Shown piece after piece: positions 46,043-54,500 of a stretch of 63,715 bases of DNA. Each line of letters opens with the position of its first letter. Within the stretch, counting starts at the first letter, position 1. Source of the DNA: an uncultured Lachnospiraceae bacterium. GTDB lineage: Bacteria > Bacillota > Clostridia > Lachnospirales > Lachnospiraceae. The notes beneath the pieces were generated by a model. It was not told the DNA's origin, did not search any database, and saw only the letters and a list, made by a program, of their open reading frames with translations. Made by a program: the position numbers and the translations under genes. Location of the stretch: assembly GCA_947167155.1 (NCBI GenBank), contig CAMVHB010000007.1, forward strand, positions 1 through 63,715. Reading direction: 5' to 3'.

Positions 46043-47266
46043 TCAATCCATAAAGCCCATAACACCTCTTATTTCAGAAAGTGTTTTTAAGAAGGCGTCA
46101 ATATCATCTTTTGTATTGTAGTATCCAAGGGAAGCCCTTGCTGTTGACCTTACGCCGAGGAACTCGTGCAGGGGCTGAGCGCAGTGATGTCCCGCCCTGA
46201 TACAGATATTTTTGGAGCTCATTATCTCTGAAATATCGTGTGGATGCACACCGTCTACTGTAAAAGTAAATATCCCGTGATGCTCCCTTGCTTCATCAGA
46301 ACCCAGGACTTTCACATGAGGTATCTTTACAAGCCCTGAGAGCATATACTCTGAAAGCTCCTCTTCGCGCTTCATAATATTCTCAAATCCGACCGAGTCT
46401 ATGTATTGAAGTGCTGACAAAAGACCTGCAGCACCTCCGGCATTCATCGTCCCCGCCTCGAACTTATACGGAGGAGCACTGAATCTCTCTGAATCCCTGT
46501 GAACATATTCTATCATCTCACCGCCTGAAAGGAAGGGCGGCATTTCTTCAAGGAGTTCTTTTTTTCCGTAAAGAACACCTATCCCCATCGGAGCAAACAT
46601 CTTGTGTCCGGAAAAAGCAAGGAAATCAACCCCGCTCTCACTTACATCCGTCCTGACATGGGGGACGCTCTGGGCACCGTCAGCCACAAAAACCGCACCG
46701 CACTCGTGCGCTGCCTTCACAAATGGCGTGATGTCATTTTCCCTTCCGAATACATTCGACATAGCGCTCATCGCAACGATCTTCGTTTTTTTGGAAAGCG
46801 CATTCCTGAATTCTTCAAGTGAAAAAACGCCGTTCTCATCGCATTCGAAATATTTAAGGACAGCTTTCTTTCTTTCACAGAGCAGCCGCCATGGAAGGAG
46901 GTTTGAGTGATGCTCCGCAATGGAAATAAGGACCTCGTCACCGGGAGAAAGCCTCTCTTCACCGTAGGTATAAGCCACAAGATTCAAGCCCTCAGTCGCA
47001 TTCCTTGTAAATACGATCTCACTTGAGTTTCTTGCATTGATAAAAGAAGCGGTCTTCTCCCTTGCCTCTTCAACCCTTTCAGTGGCCCTTATACTTATAT
47101 CATAAAGCCCTCTCATAGGATTTGAATTAAGCGTCCTGTAAAACTCTGCGACATCATCTATTACCTTCTTCGGTTTCTGTGATGTAGCAGTGTTGTCAAG
47201 GTATATCACTTTGCCTTTTGAAAGGAGGGGAAAATCAGCTCTTATTCTTTCTTCTTCTCTCGTCAT
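46043..47266 (-). CDS. sufS: cysteine desulfurase SufS
   Basis: The 407-residue PLP enzyme has the start region VIYLDNTATSQKPKKVID, the lysine-bearing FLAFSGHKMFAPMGIG, and the active-site cysteine loop IRAGHHCAQPLHEFLG. It takes sulfur from cysteine for cluster assembly. It overlaps sufD by 4 bp and is followed by sufU, the usual Firmicutes order. Confidence 0.97.
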   Translation of the reverse strand: MTREEERIRADFPLLSKGKVIYLDNTATSQKPKKVIDDVAEFYRTLNSNPMRGLYDISIRATERVEEAREKTASFINARNSSEIVFTRNATEGLNLVAYTYGEERLSPGDEVLISIAEHHSNLLPWRLLCERKKAVLKYFECDENGVFSLEEFRNALSKKTKIVAMSAMSNVFGRENDITPFVKAAHECGAVFVADGAQSVPHVRTDVSESGVDFLAFSGHKMFAPMGIGVLYGKKELLEEMPPFLSGGEMIEYVHRDSERFSAPPYKFEAGTMNAGGAAGLLSALQYIDSVGFENIMKREEELSEYMLSGLVKIPHVKVLGSDEAREHHGIFTFTVDGVHPHDISEIMSSKNICIRAGHHCAQPLHEFLGVRSTARASLGYYNTKDDIDAFLKTLSEIRGVMGFMD

Positions 47267-48309
47267 CTTGTAAGTTCATCTATCCTTTTTATGGTTTCTG
47301 GATCAGCTATCTTTTTCTTTATCGAATCTACCACTGCACGTGAGAGCATATCATAGATCATCTCCTCCGGAATCCCCCTGCTCTCAAGATAAAAGAGTGA
47401 ATCACTGTCGATCTTTCCTATGGTCGCTCCGTGATTTCCCTCTACATCCTCCTCTGTACAGAGTATGACAGGAACCGAACGGTTTACCACACCGTCATCC
47501 ATCAGAAGCACTTCTTCTGTTTCCGTACCGACAGCGCCCTTTGCGCCACGGCGAAGATCTATAGTGCCTCTGAAGGTCTTCTTCCCATTTTCGGAAAGAA
47601 CTCCGTTTACCCTGATGAGGGAGTTTGTGTTTTTCCCGATATGATTTGCTATTTCATTAATATCAAGTACCTCATCCTGCCCGGTAAGGTAAACTATGTC
47701 AGTTTCAAGAGCGGATTTTTTCCCCGAAAGATCAGACAGAGCACCAAGGTCAATCTGCCCGCCCTTAAGCACAAGCTGGATGAGATGGAATTTTCCGTTC
47801 TCTTCGACCTTTCCTCCTATGTCGGATATCAGCCTGCTCTTTTTTGAAAGTGAGATAACCTGGATCAGAGTAAGGCTTGCTCCGGCCAAAACCTCATATT
47901 TTGTCTGAACACACTGCTCTACTTCTTCATCATCCTCACAGGTAAAGAACATAACAGCTACTCCCCTGCTTCCGGTCTTTACTGAAAGCTCTATGGGAAG
48001 AAGTGTGGAGTTGTTTTCCGTTGCGGGGAGCTCTATATACAGAGGCTCGTCCTCCTTTGAATTTTCAAAGATGAAGCACCTTGCGGGAATGTTTGAAGAA
48101 TTGACAATCTTTTGTACTTCTTCTCCCGCTCCTGTCTTCTGATCGGGAAAGGCTGTCTCCTTCTTTTGTTCAAAGGAGACACCGCCGGGAACCTTTTTTT
48201 TCTCAAACGGCTCTTTTGCTGCCACAAAGCCACTTTCCACAGCCTCATTTACTTTCAGCCTGTTCCAGGTCGGTGAAGGCATCTGATTTAATCTTAATGA
48301 CGCATCCAT
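47263..48309 (-). CDS. sufD: SufD-like Fe-S assembly scaffold subunit
   Basis: The 348-residue protein has a disordered N-terminal part and then the parallel beta-helix core shared by SufB and SufD. The family C-terminal segment is visible as EEDVEGNHGATIGKIDSDSLFYLESRGIPEE. It forms the SufBCD complex with SufB and SufC. It starts 4 bp after sufB and overlaps sufS, so the subunits are likely made in step. Confidence 0.93.
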   Translation of the reverse strand: MDASLRLNQMPSPTWNRLKVNEAVESGFVAAKEPFEKKKVPGGVSFEQKKETAFPDQKTGAGEEVQKIVNSSNIPARCFIFENSKEDEPLYIELPATENNSTLLPIELSVKTGSRGVAVMFFTCEDDEEVEQCVQTKYEVLAGASLTLIQVISLSKKSRLISDIGGKVEENGKFHLIQLVLKGGQIDLGALSDLSGKKSALETDIVYLTGQDEVLDINEIANHIGKNTNSLIRVNGVLSENGKKTFRGTIDLRRGAKGAVGTETEEVLLMDDGVVNRSVPVILCTEEDVEGNHGATIGKIDSDSLFYLESRGIPEEMIYDMLSRAVVDSIKKKIADPETIKRIDELTR

Positions 48310-48313
48310 ATAT

Positions 48314-49738
48314 TCACCCTGATGTACCTTTCATTTCAAGCCGTATGAGGTTGTTCATCTCGACTGCGTATTCGAGTGGAAGCTCCTTGCCAACATTGTC
48401 AGCAAAGCCGCTGACTATAAGGGCTCTCGCATCCTCCTCGTTAAGCCCTCTGCTCATAAGATAAAAGACCGTATCGTCAGATATCCGTCCTATCCTTGCC
48501 TCATGGCCTATGTCGCAGTCGGAGGTCCTTATGTCCATTGCAGGGATGGTATCCGATCTTGAGTCATCGTCTATCATCAGTGATTCACAAGCCACCGAGG
48601 ATTTTGATCCCTTCGCCTTCTCCGTCACTACCACAGAGCTTCTGAAGGTCGATATTCCGCCCGACTTTGAGATGGAGCGGGTATTGATATATGAGGAGGT
48701 ATCCGGCGCATTGTGAAGGACCTTCGTTCCAGTATCAAGATCCTGTCCTGCCCCGGCAAAGGTGACTCCGGTAAATTCGCTCTTTGCCCCCCTGCCCGAA
48801 AGCACGCTCATAGGATAAAGATATGAGACATGGGAGCCGAAGGAGCCGGAAACCCATTCTATCTTTCCGTCCTCTTCAACCTTTGCCCTCTTCGTATTCA
48901 GGTTGTACATGTTCTTCGACCAGTTCTCTATGGTCGAATAACGAAGAGTCGCGCCCTTTTCTATAAAGAGCTCGACACAGCCGGCATGAAGGTTTGCGAC
49001 ATTGTACTTCGGCGCGCTGCAGCCTTCAATGAAATGGCAGTAAGCACCCTCATCCACAATGATCAGGGTATGCTCAAACTGACCTGCTCCGGGAGCATTC
49101 AGCCTGAAATAGGACTGAAGCGGTATCTCAAGGTGAATACCCTTGGGCACATATACAAAGGACCCTCCGGACCATACCGCACCGTGAAGAGCGGCAAACT
49201 TGTGGTCAGTCGGGGGAACAAGATGCATGAAATGATCCCTTATCATGCCTTCATAGGGCCCGTGAAGAGCGCTTTCTATGTCAGTATAGACAACCCCAAG
49301 CTTTGCGGTCTCATCCTTCACATTGTGATATACAAGCTCGGAATCGTACTGCGCGCCGACCCCGGCAAGAGACTCTCTCTCCGCCTTTGGTATCCCAAGG
49401 TTCACGAAGGTGTTTTTGATGTCTTCGGGAAGCTCGTCCCACTTTGCTGCCATCTTCTTTTCCTTCGGACGGATATAGGTAATGATATTATTCATATCAA
49501 GTCCGTCTATCGAAGGTCCCCACTGGGGGAAGGAAAGCTCGTTGTATGTCTTGAGGCACTCCAGTCTGAAATCTCTCATCCAGTCAGGATCGCCCTTTTC
49601 CTTTGATATCTCAAGCACGATCTCTTCAGTAAGCCCCTCATCGACCTTGAAGATCTCGTCCTCCTTCTCCTCGAAGCGAAAGTCATAGAAGGATCTGTCT
49701 ATATCATTTACTACTGTTTTTTCTTCTTTTTGAGCCAT
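48314..49738 (-). CDS. sufB: SufB Fe-S assembly scaffold
   Basis: The 474-residue protein is full length for SufB. It shows GVVYTDIESALHGPYEG, HLVPPTDHKFAALHGAVWSG, FIEGCSAPKYNVANLHAGCVE and the end motif ARIGRISDDTVFYLMSRGL. The cysteine and residues needed for cluster assembly are present. It sits 2 bp after sufC. Confidence 0.97.
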   Translation of the reverse strand: MAQKEEKTVVNDIDRSFYDFRFEEKEDEIFKVDEGLTEEIVLEISKEKGDPDWMRDFRLECLKTYNELSFPQWGPSIDGLDMNNIITYIRPKEKKMAAKWDELPEDIKNTFVNLGIPKAERESLAGVGAQYDSELVYHNVKDETAKLGVVYTDIESALHGPYEGMIRDHFMHLVPPTDHKFAALHGAVWSGGSFVYVPKGIHLEIPLQSYFRLNAPGAGQFEHTLIIVDEGAYCHFIEGCSAPKYNVANLHAGCVELFIEKGATLRYSTIENWSKNMYNLNTKRAKVEEDGKIEWVSGSFGSHVSYLYPMSVLSGRGAKSEFTGVTFAGAGQDLDTGTKVLHNAPDTSSYINTRSISKSGGISTFRSSVVVTEKAKGSKSSVACESLMIDDDSRSDTIPAMDIRTSDCDIGHEARIGRISDDTVFYLMSRGLNEEDARALIVSGFADNVGKELPLEYAVEMNNLIRLEMKGTSG

Positions 49739-49740
49739 TA

Positions 49741-50484
49741 TTATCTCAGATAATTCTCGAAACCATTTTCATTAATATCATCAACAAGGCTTCCGTCGCC
49801 CTCTTTTGTGATGCGACCGTCAACAAGGACATGTGTCCTGTCAACAGTCAGCGCTTCAAGTATCTTTGTTGAATGGGTAATGATGATAAGGGCGCCGTCA
49901 GTATTGTCCTTATATTCCCTGATGCCGTCAGAGACAGTCTTTACCGCATCAACATCAAGACCGGAGTCTGTCTCATCAAGAATTGCTATCTTCGGGGAAA
50001 GTGCAAGAAGCTGGAGTATCTCAGCCTTCTTTTTCTCTCCTCCGGAAAAGCCGACATTCAGATCTCGCTCGGCATAGGAGGGATCCATATCGAGGACCTT
50101 CATAAGGGATTCAAGACGCTTCTTGAAATCCCATACCCTGATATGCTCACCTGTCCTTGCTTCGATCGAAGACCTGATGAAATTTGAAAGCGTGATCCCC
50201 GGAACCTCGATTGGATTCTGGAAAGAAAGAAACATTCCCTTTTTTGCGATCTTGTCCGGGGTAAGACCTGTGATATCCTCGCCTGAGAGCTTTACAGTCC
50301 CCTTGTCTATCTTATATCTCGGATCCCCCATCAGGACAGACCCGAGCGTGGACTTTCCCGCACCGTTCGGTCCCATGATCACATGGGTTTCATTGCTTTT
50401 TACAGTTAGATCAATCCCGTGAAGTATCTCCTTGTCGTCAACCGAGGCAAAAAGCCCTTTGACAACCAACAATTCCTCTGACAT
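49741..50484 (-). CDS. sufC: SufC ATPase of the SufBCD complex
   Basis: The 247-residue ABC-type ATPase has Walker A GPNGAGKSTL, signature LNVGFSGGEKKKAEI and Walker B IAILDETDSGLD, all typical of SufC. ATP use drives conformational change in SufBD during cluster assembly. It is the first gene of the run and has its own near-consensus promoter. No Rrf2-type regulator gene is next to it. Confidence 0.97.
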   Translation of the reverse strand: MSEELLVVKGLFASVDDKEILHGIDLTVKSNETHVIMGPNGAGKSTLGSVLMGDPRYKIDKGTVKLSGEDITGLTPDKIAKKGMFLSFQNPIEVPGITLSNFIRSSIEARTGEHIRVWDFKKRLESLMKVLDMDPSYAERDLNVGFSGGEKKKAEILQLLALSPKIAILDETDSGLDVDAVKTVSDGIREYKDNTDGALIIITHSTKILEALTVDRTHVLVDGRITKEGDGSLVDDINENGFENYLR

Positions 50485-50516
50485 CTTCTGGCTCCTTTGT
50501 TCCTTGCTATTTCGGT

Positions 50517-50545
50517 AGTATATCGGCCTTTTTTTTTTCAGTCAA
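50517..50545 (-). promoter_or_regulatory. promoter of the suf-add gene run
   Basis: On the minus strand TTGACT (50540-50545) and TATACT (50517-50522) are 17 bp apart, with an A-tract in the spacer. It lies in the 100-bp gap between prfA and sufC, the last sizeable gap before 37093. Confidence 0.75.
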
Positions 50546-50584
50546 GTATGCAAAAGCCGCTGATTGTAAAGCTAAGACGGGTTT

Positions 50585-51664
50585 TCAGGCTTCAGTGCCG
50601 GACTTTGCGAGCTTTTGCTGCTGGTCATATGCTATCAAAGCGTCCAATAGCTCCTGAAGTTCCCCGTTCATCACACGGTCAAGCTTGTACAGCGTCAGGT
50701 TTATCCTGTGATCGGTGACTCTTCCCTGAGGGAAATTGTATGTCCTTATCTTCTCGCTCCTGTCACCCGTGCCTATCTGGGCGAGCGTCTCCTCAGACCT
50801 TGACTCCTTCTGTTCCATGAGCATGAGCATATAAAGCTTCGTGCGAAGCAGCGCAAAGGCCTTCAGTTTGTTCTGAAGCTGTGATTTTTCAGTCTGCGAA
50901 TAAATGACTATCCCTGTAGGATAATGTGTGAGCCGAACCGCTGAATCTGTTGTATTAACACACTGTCCGCCGTTTCCGGAAGCTCTCATCACATCAATGC
51001 GCACATCCTTTTCCGGAATTTCCGGAATATCTATCTCGTCGGCCTCCGGCATGACAGCTACAGTGGCGGTCGAGGTATGTATCCTCCCGCCGGATTCGGT
51101 CTCAGGTACTCTCTGCACCCTGTGGACACCGGACTCGTACTTGAGTACGGAATATACTCCGGTCCCCCTTACTGTAAAGCTGATATGCTTGAAGCCACCT
51201 ATGCCTGTCTCTTCAAATTCGTCGGTCTCCATGGACCAGCCCCTTGACTGTATGTAACGCTGGTACATCCTGTAAAGGTCGCTTGCGAACAGTGCTGCCT
51301 CCTCTCCTCCGGCTCCTGCTCTGATCTCAAGCACCACATCCCTGTCATCATTCTTGTCCTTGGGAAGAAGAAATATCTGAAGCTGCTTCTCGTAGGAAAG
51401 AAGCCTTTCATTTGCCTCGGAAAGCTCCTCTTTCTCAAGTTCTATCATATCGGGATCCTTCTCGTCGGAAAGAAGTTTTTTTGTTTCAGTGATATCGTTT
51501 TCGGCTTTTCTGTACGCCTTGTAGACTTCAACTATAGGAGCAAGATCCCCCTGCTCCTTCATGAGCCTTTTGAAGTTTTTGCTGTCATCCGCTGCGTCGG
51601 GACTTGACAAAAGTCTCATCAGTTCCTCGTAGCGAAGGACCACATCCTCCATCTGTTCGTACAT
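50585..51664 (-). CDS. prfA: peptide chain release factor 1
   Basis: The 359-residue RF1 carries the GGQ loop as [12 protein letters not shown], which prmC methylates, and the UAG/UAA-reading region upstream of REMDEFEETG-like helices. The family segment [13 protein letters not shown] is also present. I chose the ATG at 51664, which has AGAGG eight bases upstream; a GTG at 51670 would overlap the prmC stop. It follows prmC by 2 bp. Confidence 0.96.
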   Translation of the reverse strand: MYEQMEDVVLRYEELMRLLSSPDAADDSKNFKRLMKEQGDLAPIVEVYKAYRKAENDITETKKLLSDEKDPDMIELEKEELSEANERLLSYEKQLQIFLLPKDKNDDRDVVLEIRAGAGGEEAALFASDLYRMYQRYIQSRGWSMETDEFEETGIGGFKHISFTVRGTGVYSVLKYESGVHRVQRVPETESGGRIHTSTATVAVMPEADEIDIPEIPEKDVRIDVMRASGNGGQCVNTTDSAVRLTHYPTGIVIYSQTEKSQLQNKLKAFALLRTKLYMLMLMEQKESRSEETLAQIGTGDRSEKIRTYNFPQGRVTDHRINLTLYKLDRVMNGELQELLDALIAYDQQQKLAKSGTEA

Positions 51665-51666
51665 CT

Positions 51667-52521
51667 TCACATCCTCTTTTTGGACATTACAACCCTGTCA
51701 AGGGAGTTTAAGTCCTTAATTATCCTTATATCTGAAAATTGAGCCTCTCGAAGGAGGTCACTGACCTCTTTTCCTTCATCCATGCCGATCTCAAGGAAAA
51801 GACCACCACCTGGTTTCAGGAATTTCCCTGAATCACTTATTATCCTTCGATAAAAGCAAATTCCGTCCTCCCCGCCATATAGTGCTCTTTCAGGTTCAAA
51901 GAGCTTCACCTCCGGCATCAGGTTTTCCATATCCCTTTCCCGGATATAAGGGGGATTTGAAACTATGATATCAAAGGGCTCTGTCCCTTCGGGAAGCGCT
52001 TCATAAAGATCACCGCAGAAAAAATGGCATCTGTCTGAAAGCGAAAAAAGTTCCGCGTTTCTTTTTGCAGCAAGGATAGCCTTTTCACTGATATCGCACC
52101 CTGCCCCATAGGATATCCCTTTGTTTTTTGCTATGGCAAGCAATATACATCCGGATCCGGTACAAAGATCAAGGACTCTCTCTTCTTTCTTTAGTTCGTT
52201 AAGTACAGCCTCGCACAAAACCTCTGTATCAAAACGGGGGATCAGAGTATCATCCTCTTTTCTCACGGGAAGCTTAAGTCCCATGAAATAGGCATAGCCT
52301 AAGATAAACTGAAGAGGCTCCCTTTTTCGCCGCCTTTTTATTATCTCAAAAAGCTTCTCTTCTTCTGCTTTTGACAGCTCTTCAAAAGGCGTAAGCTTTG
52401 TCGCAAGAACGCTTTTCTTTGTAACCTCTGAGATAATAAGGCCGCTGTCGCTTTCAAATTCCTCTATCCCCGCGGCCTCAAGCTCCTTTTTTATTAATTT
52501 GTATGCTTCATGTAATCGCAT
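51667..52521 (-). CDS. prmC: release factor glutamine methyltransferase
   Basis: The 284-residue methyltransferase has an N-terminal helical domain, the SAM-binding [16 protein letters not shown] and the catalytic VSNPPYIRE. It methylates the glutamine of the GGQ motif of RF1 and RF2, in line with its place beside prfA. No ribosome binding site precedes the ATG at 52521; the upstream bases are an A run directly after the rpmE terminator. Confidence 0.95.
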   Translation of the reverse strand: MRLHEAYKLIKKELEAAGIEEFESDSGLIISEVTKKSVLATKLTPFEELSKAEEEKLFEIIKRRRKREPLQFILGYAYFMGLKLPVRKEDDTLIPRFDTEVLCEAVLNELKKEERVLDLCTGSGCILLAIAKNKGISYGAGCDISEKAILAAKRNAELFSLSDRCHFFCGDLYEALPEGTEPFDIIVSNPPYIRERDMENLMPEVKLFEPERALYGGEDGICFYRRIISDSGKFLKPGGGLFLEIGMDEGKEVSDLLREAQFSDIRIIKDLNSLDRVVMSKKRM

Positions 52522-52529
52522 TTTTTTTT

Positions 52530-52560
52530 AAAAAGAAAAGACCGGGCGTTTTGCCCGGCC
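52530..52560 (-). terminator. intrinsic terminator between rpmE and prmC
   Basis: On the minus strand GGCCGGGC, loop AAAAC, GCCCGG is followed by a T-rich tract (TCTTTTCTTTTT). It ends only about 9 nt before the prmC start. Confidence 0.8.
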
Positions 52561-52565
52561 ATTCT

Positions 52566-52769
52566 TTACTCTGCAATACCGTATTTCTTGTTGAACTTGT
52601 CGATACGGCCCTTTGCCTTGACCTGCTTCTGCTGTCCGGTATAGAACGGATGGCACTTCGAGCAGATCTCAACGTGAATGCTTTCCTTTGTTGAACCGGT
52701 AACGAAGGTGTTGCCACAGTTGCAGGTAACCGTCGCCTGGTAGAACTGAGGATGAATTCCCTTTCTCAT
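52566..52769 (-). CDS. rpmE: ribosomal protein bL31 (zinc-binding form)
   Basis: The 67-residue protein starts [10 protein letters not shown] and has the zinc-binding cysteines CNCGNTF and [12 protein letters not shown], so it is the C+ form of L31. The end [10 protein letters not shown] is typical. The ATG at 52769 has an AGGTGAG site; a longer frame to 52814 is not credible. It has its own promoter and terminator. Confidence 0.96.
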   Translation of the reverse strand: MRKGIHPQFYQATVTCNCGNTFVTGSTKESIHVEICSKCHPFYTGQQKQVKAKGRIDKFNKKYGIAE

Positions 52770-52821
52770 TTCAATCTCACCTTTCTTCCCGCATGAACAT
52801 CCCGACGAAAACAACTACAAA

Positions 52822-52850
52822 AATATATCACTTGAAAAGTCGCTTTGCAA
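52822..52850 (-). promoter_or_regulatory. promoter of rpmE
   Basis: On the minus strand TTGCAA (52845-52850) and TATATT (52822-52827) are 17 bp apart. The leader would be about 46 nt. The -35 hexamer is the same palindrome used at rho. Confidence 0.65.
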
Positions 52851-52857
52851 GTTCTTT

Positions 52858-54327
52858 TTAGAAGACTCCGTTTTTCTTTATCACCATGTCCACAAAGTCC
52901 CTGTTGCTCCTCGTATGAGTGAAAAGGTGAAGAGCAGCCTCCGTGGCTTCGTCCTTCTTAAGACCTACAAGAGCCTTTCTGAGGATATCCGCAGCCTTTG
53001 CCTCTTCAAGATCAAAAAGGAGATCGTCACGTCTGGTGGATGATCTCGCAAGATCGATAGCCGGGAATACCCTTTTTTCGGAGAGCTTTCGATCGAGGAC
53101 GAGTTCCATATTGCCTGTACCCTTGAATTCCTCGAATACAACATCATCCATCTTTGAGCCTGTCTCAACAAGCGCCGTAGCAAGGATCGTGAGGCTGCCG
53201 CCCTCTTTCATATTCCTTGCCGCACCGAAAAATCTCTTCGGCATATGAAGCGCCGCAGGATCGAGACCTCCGGAAAGAGTTCTTCCTGAAGGCGGTACGG
53301 TAAGATTGTAGGCGCGCGCCAGACGTGTGATGGAGTCAAGAAGTATCATAACATCCCTGCCATGCTCAACAAGCCGCTTCGCCCGCTCGATCACCATCTC
53401 GGAAACCCTCTTGTGGTGCTCCGGAAGCTCGTCAAAGGTGGAATAGACTATTTCGACATTGTCCCCCTTTACATTGTCCTTCATGTCGGTGACTTCCTCG
53501 GGCCGCTCGTCAATCAGGAGGATAATGATATGCATATCCGGATGGCTTGCTATGACAGATGTGGCGATCTGCTTCAAAAGAGTGGTCTTTCCTGCCTTGG
53601 GCTGAGAAACGATCATACCTCTCTGCCCCATACCGATGGGAGACAGCATGTCTACGATCCTCATTGAAACCGGACCGCCCGGCTTCTCAAGCCTTATCCT
53701 CTTGTTCGGAAAGATCGGAGTCAGGTTCTCAAAATTCGGTCTTGCGGAGGCAGCCTCGGGAGACATGCCGTTTATCGTATCAATATATAGAAGGGCTCCG
53801 AACTTATCATTGGGATTGTTCCGTCTGGTGGAGCCTGTGACTATATCTCCGGTCTTCAGATTGAATCTTCTGATCTGGGAAGGCGAAACATAGATATCAT
53901 TTTCTCCGGACATAAAGCCGTTTGAGCGAAGGAAACCATAGCCCTCAGAGAGAACCTCAAGAAAGCCTGACCCGGGCTTTGCGTCATCATATACGGGCGG
54001 CTTCTTTTCGTTCTTTTCTTCCTTCCCGTCCTTTTCTTCTTTTTCTGTCTTCTCAGGCTCCTTCCCGGACTCCTTTTCAGTTTTTTCTTCAGTTTCCTGT
54101 TCAGCTTCAGAATTCTCTGAAACAGCGGCTTCTGACGATTCTTCGTTTTTTTCTGTCCCTGCTTCCTCAGAAGTACTCTCTTCCTTTGACTCTTCCTCTT
54201 CGTCCATAGCGACCATAAGGTCGATGAGCTCTTCCTTCTTCTTTGACTGGGCATACTTTATGCCGCGTGTCTTCGCTATAGCCTTGATATCGGCGGCCTT
54301 TAGCGACTCATATTGTTCCCTGTTCAT
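52858..54327 (-). CDS. rho: transcription termination factor Rho with acidic disordered insert
   Basis: The 489-residue product has the N-terminal Rho_N helices (MNREQYESLKAADIKAIAKTRG), then a long Glu/Lys/Ser-rich segment (residues about 41-112) with no fold, then the cold-shock-like RNA-binding domain (GFLEVLSEGYGFLRS). The RecA-type motor follows with Walker A SQPKAGKTTLLK. Rho is a hexameric RNA-dependent helicase that ends transcription. The ATG at 54327 has an AGGAAA site; an ATG at 54357 would add ten residues. Its promoter shares a -35 box with the malic enzyme gene. Confidence 0.96.
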   Translation of the reverse strand: MNREQYESLKAADIKAIAKTRGIKYAQSKKKEELIDLMVAMDEEEESKEESTSEEAGTEKNEESSEAAVSENSEAEQETEEKTEKESGKEPEKTEKEEKDGKEEKNEKKPPVYDDAKPGSGFLEVLSEGYGFLRSNGFMSGENDIYVSPSQIRRFNLKTGDIVTGSTRRNNPNDKFGALLYIDTINGMSPEAASARPNFENLTPIFPNKRIRLEKPGGPVSMRIVDMLSPIGMGQRGMIVSQPKAGKTTLLKQIATSVIASHPDMHIIILLIDERPEEVTDMKDNVKGDNVEIVYSTFDELPEHHKRVSEMVIERAKRLVEHGRDVMILLDSITRLARAYNLTVPPSGRTLSGGLDPAALHMPKRFFGAARNMKEGGSLTILATALVETGSKMDDVVFEEFKGTGNMELVLDRKLSEKRVFPAIDLARSSTRRDDLLFDLEEAKAADILRKALVGLKKDEATEAALHLFTHTRSNRDFVDMVIKKNGVF

Positions 54328-54409
54328 ATATTTCCTGCCTTTTTGGGATTGTATCAATAAATGACAATAATTCGAAAAACCCTTTTGAAATGAAGTTAGC
54401 TGAGTACGA

Positions 54410-54438
54410 ATTTTAATACTTTTCCGTCAATCTTGCAA
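54410..54438 (-). promoter_or_regulatory. rho promoter (shares its -35 box)
   Basis: On the minus strand the palindromic TTGCAA (54433-54438) and TAAAAT (54410-54415) are 17 bp apart. The leader to the rho start is about 75 nt. Confidence 0.65.
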
Positions 54439-54461
54439 GGTATTTTTAAAAGCGTTATACT
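54433..54461 (+). promoter_or_regulatory. malic enzyme promoter (shares its -35 box)
   Basis: The same TTGCAA (54433-54438) and TATACT (54456-54461) are 17 bp apart on the plus strand. Transcription would start about 33 nt before the ATG at 54501. Confidence 0.65.
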
Positions 54462-54500
54462 GCCGGGAGATTTTGTTCTGATAAGGAAAGGAGATGTCCC

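Noticed and set aside
52770-52814. N-terminal extension of L31
   Set aside because: It includes the AGGTGAG ribosome site and is absent from known L31 proteins.
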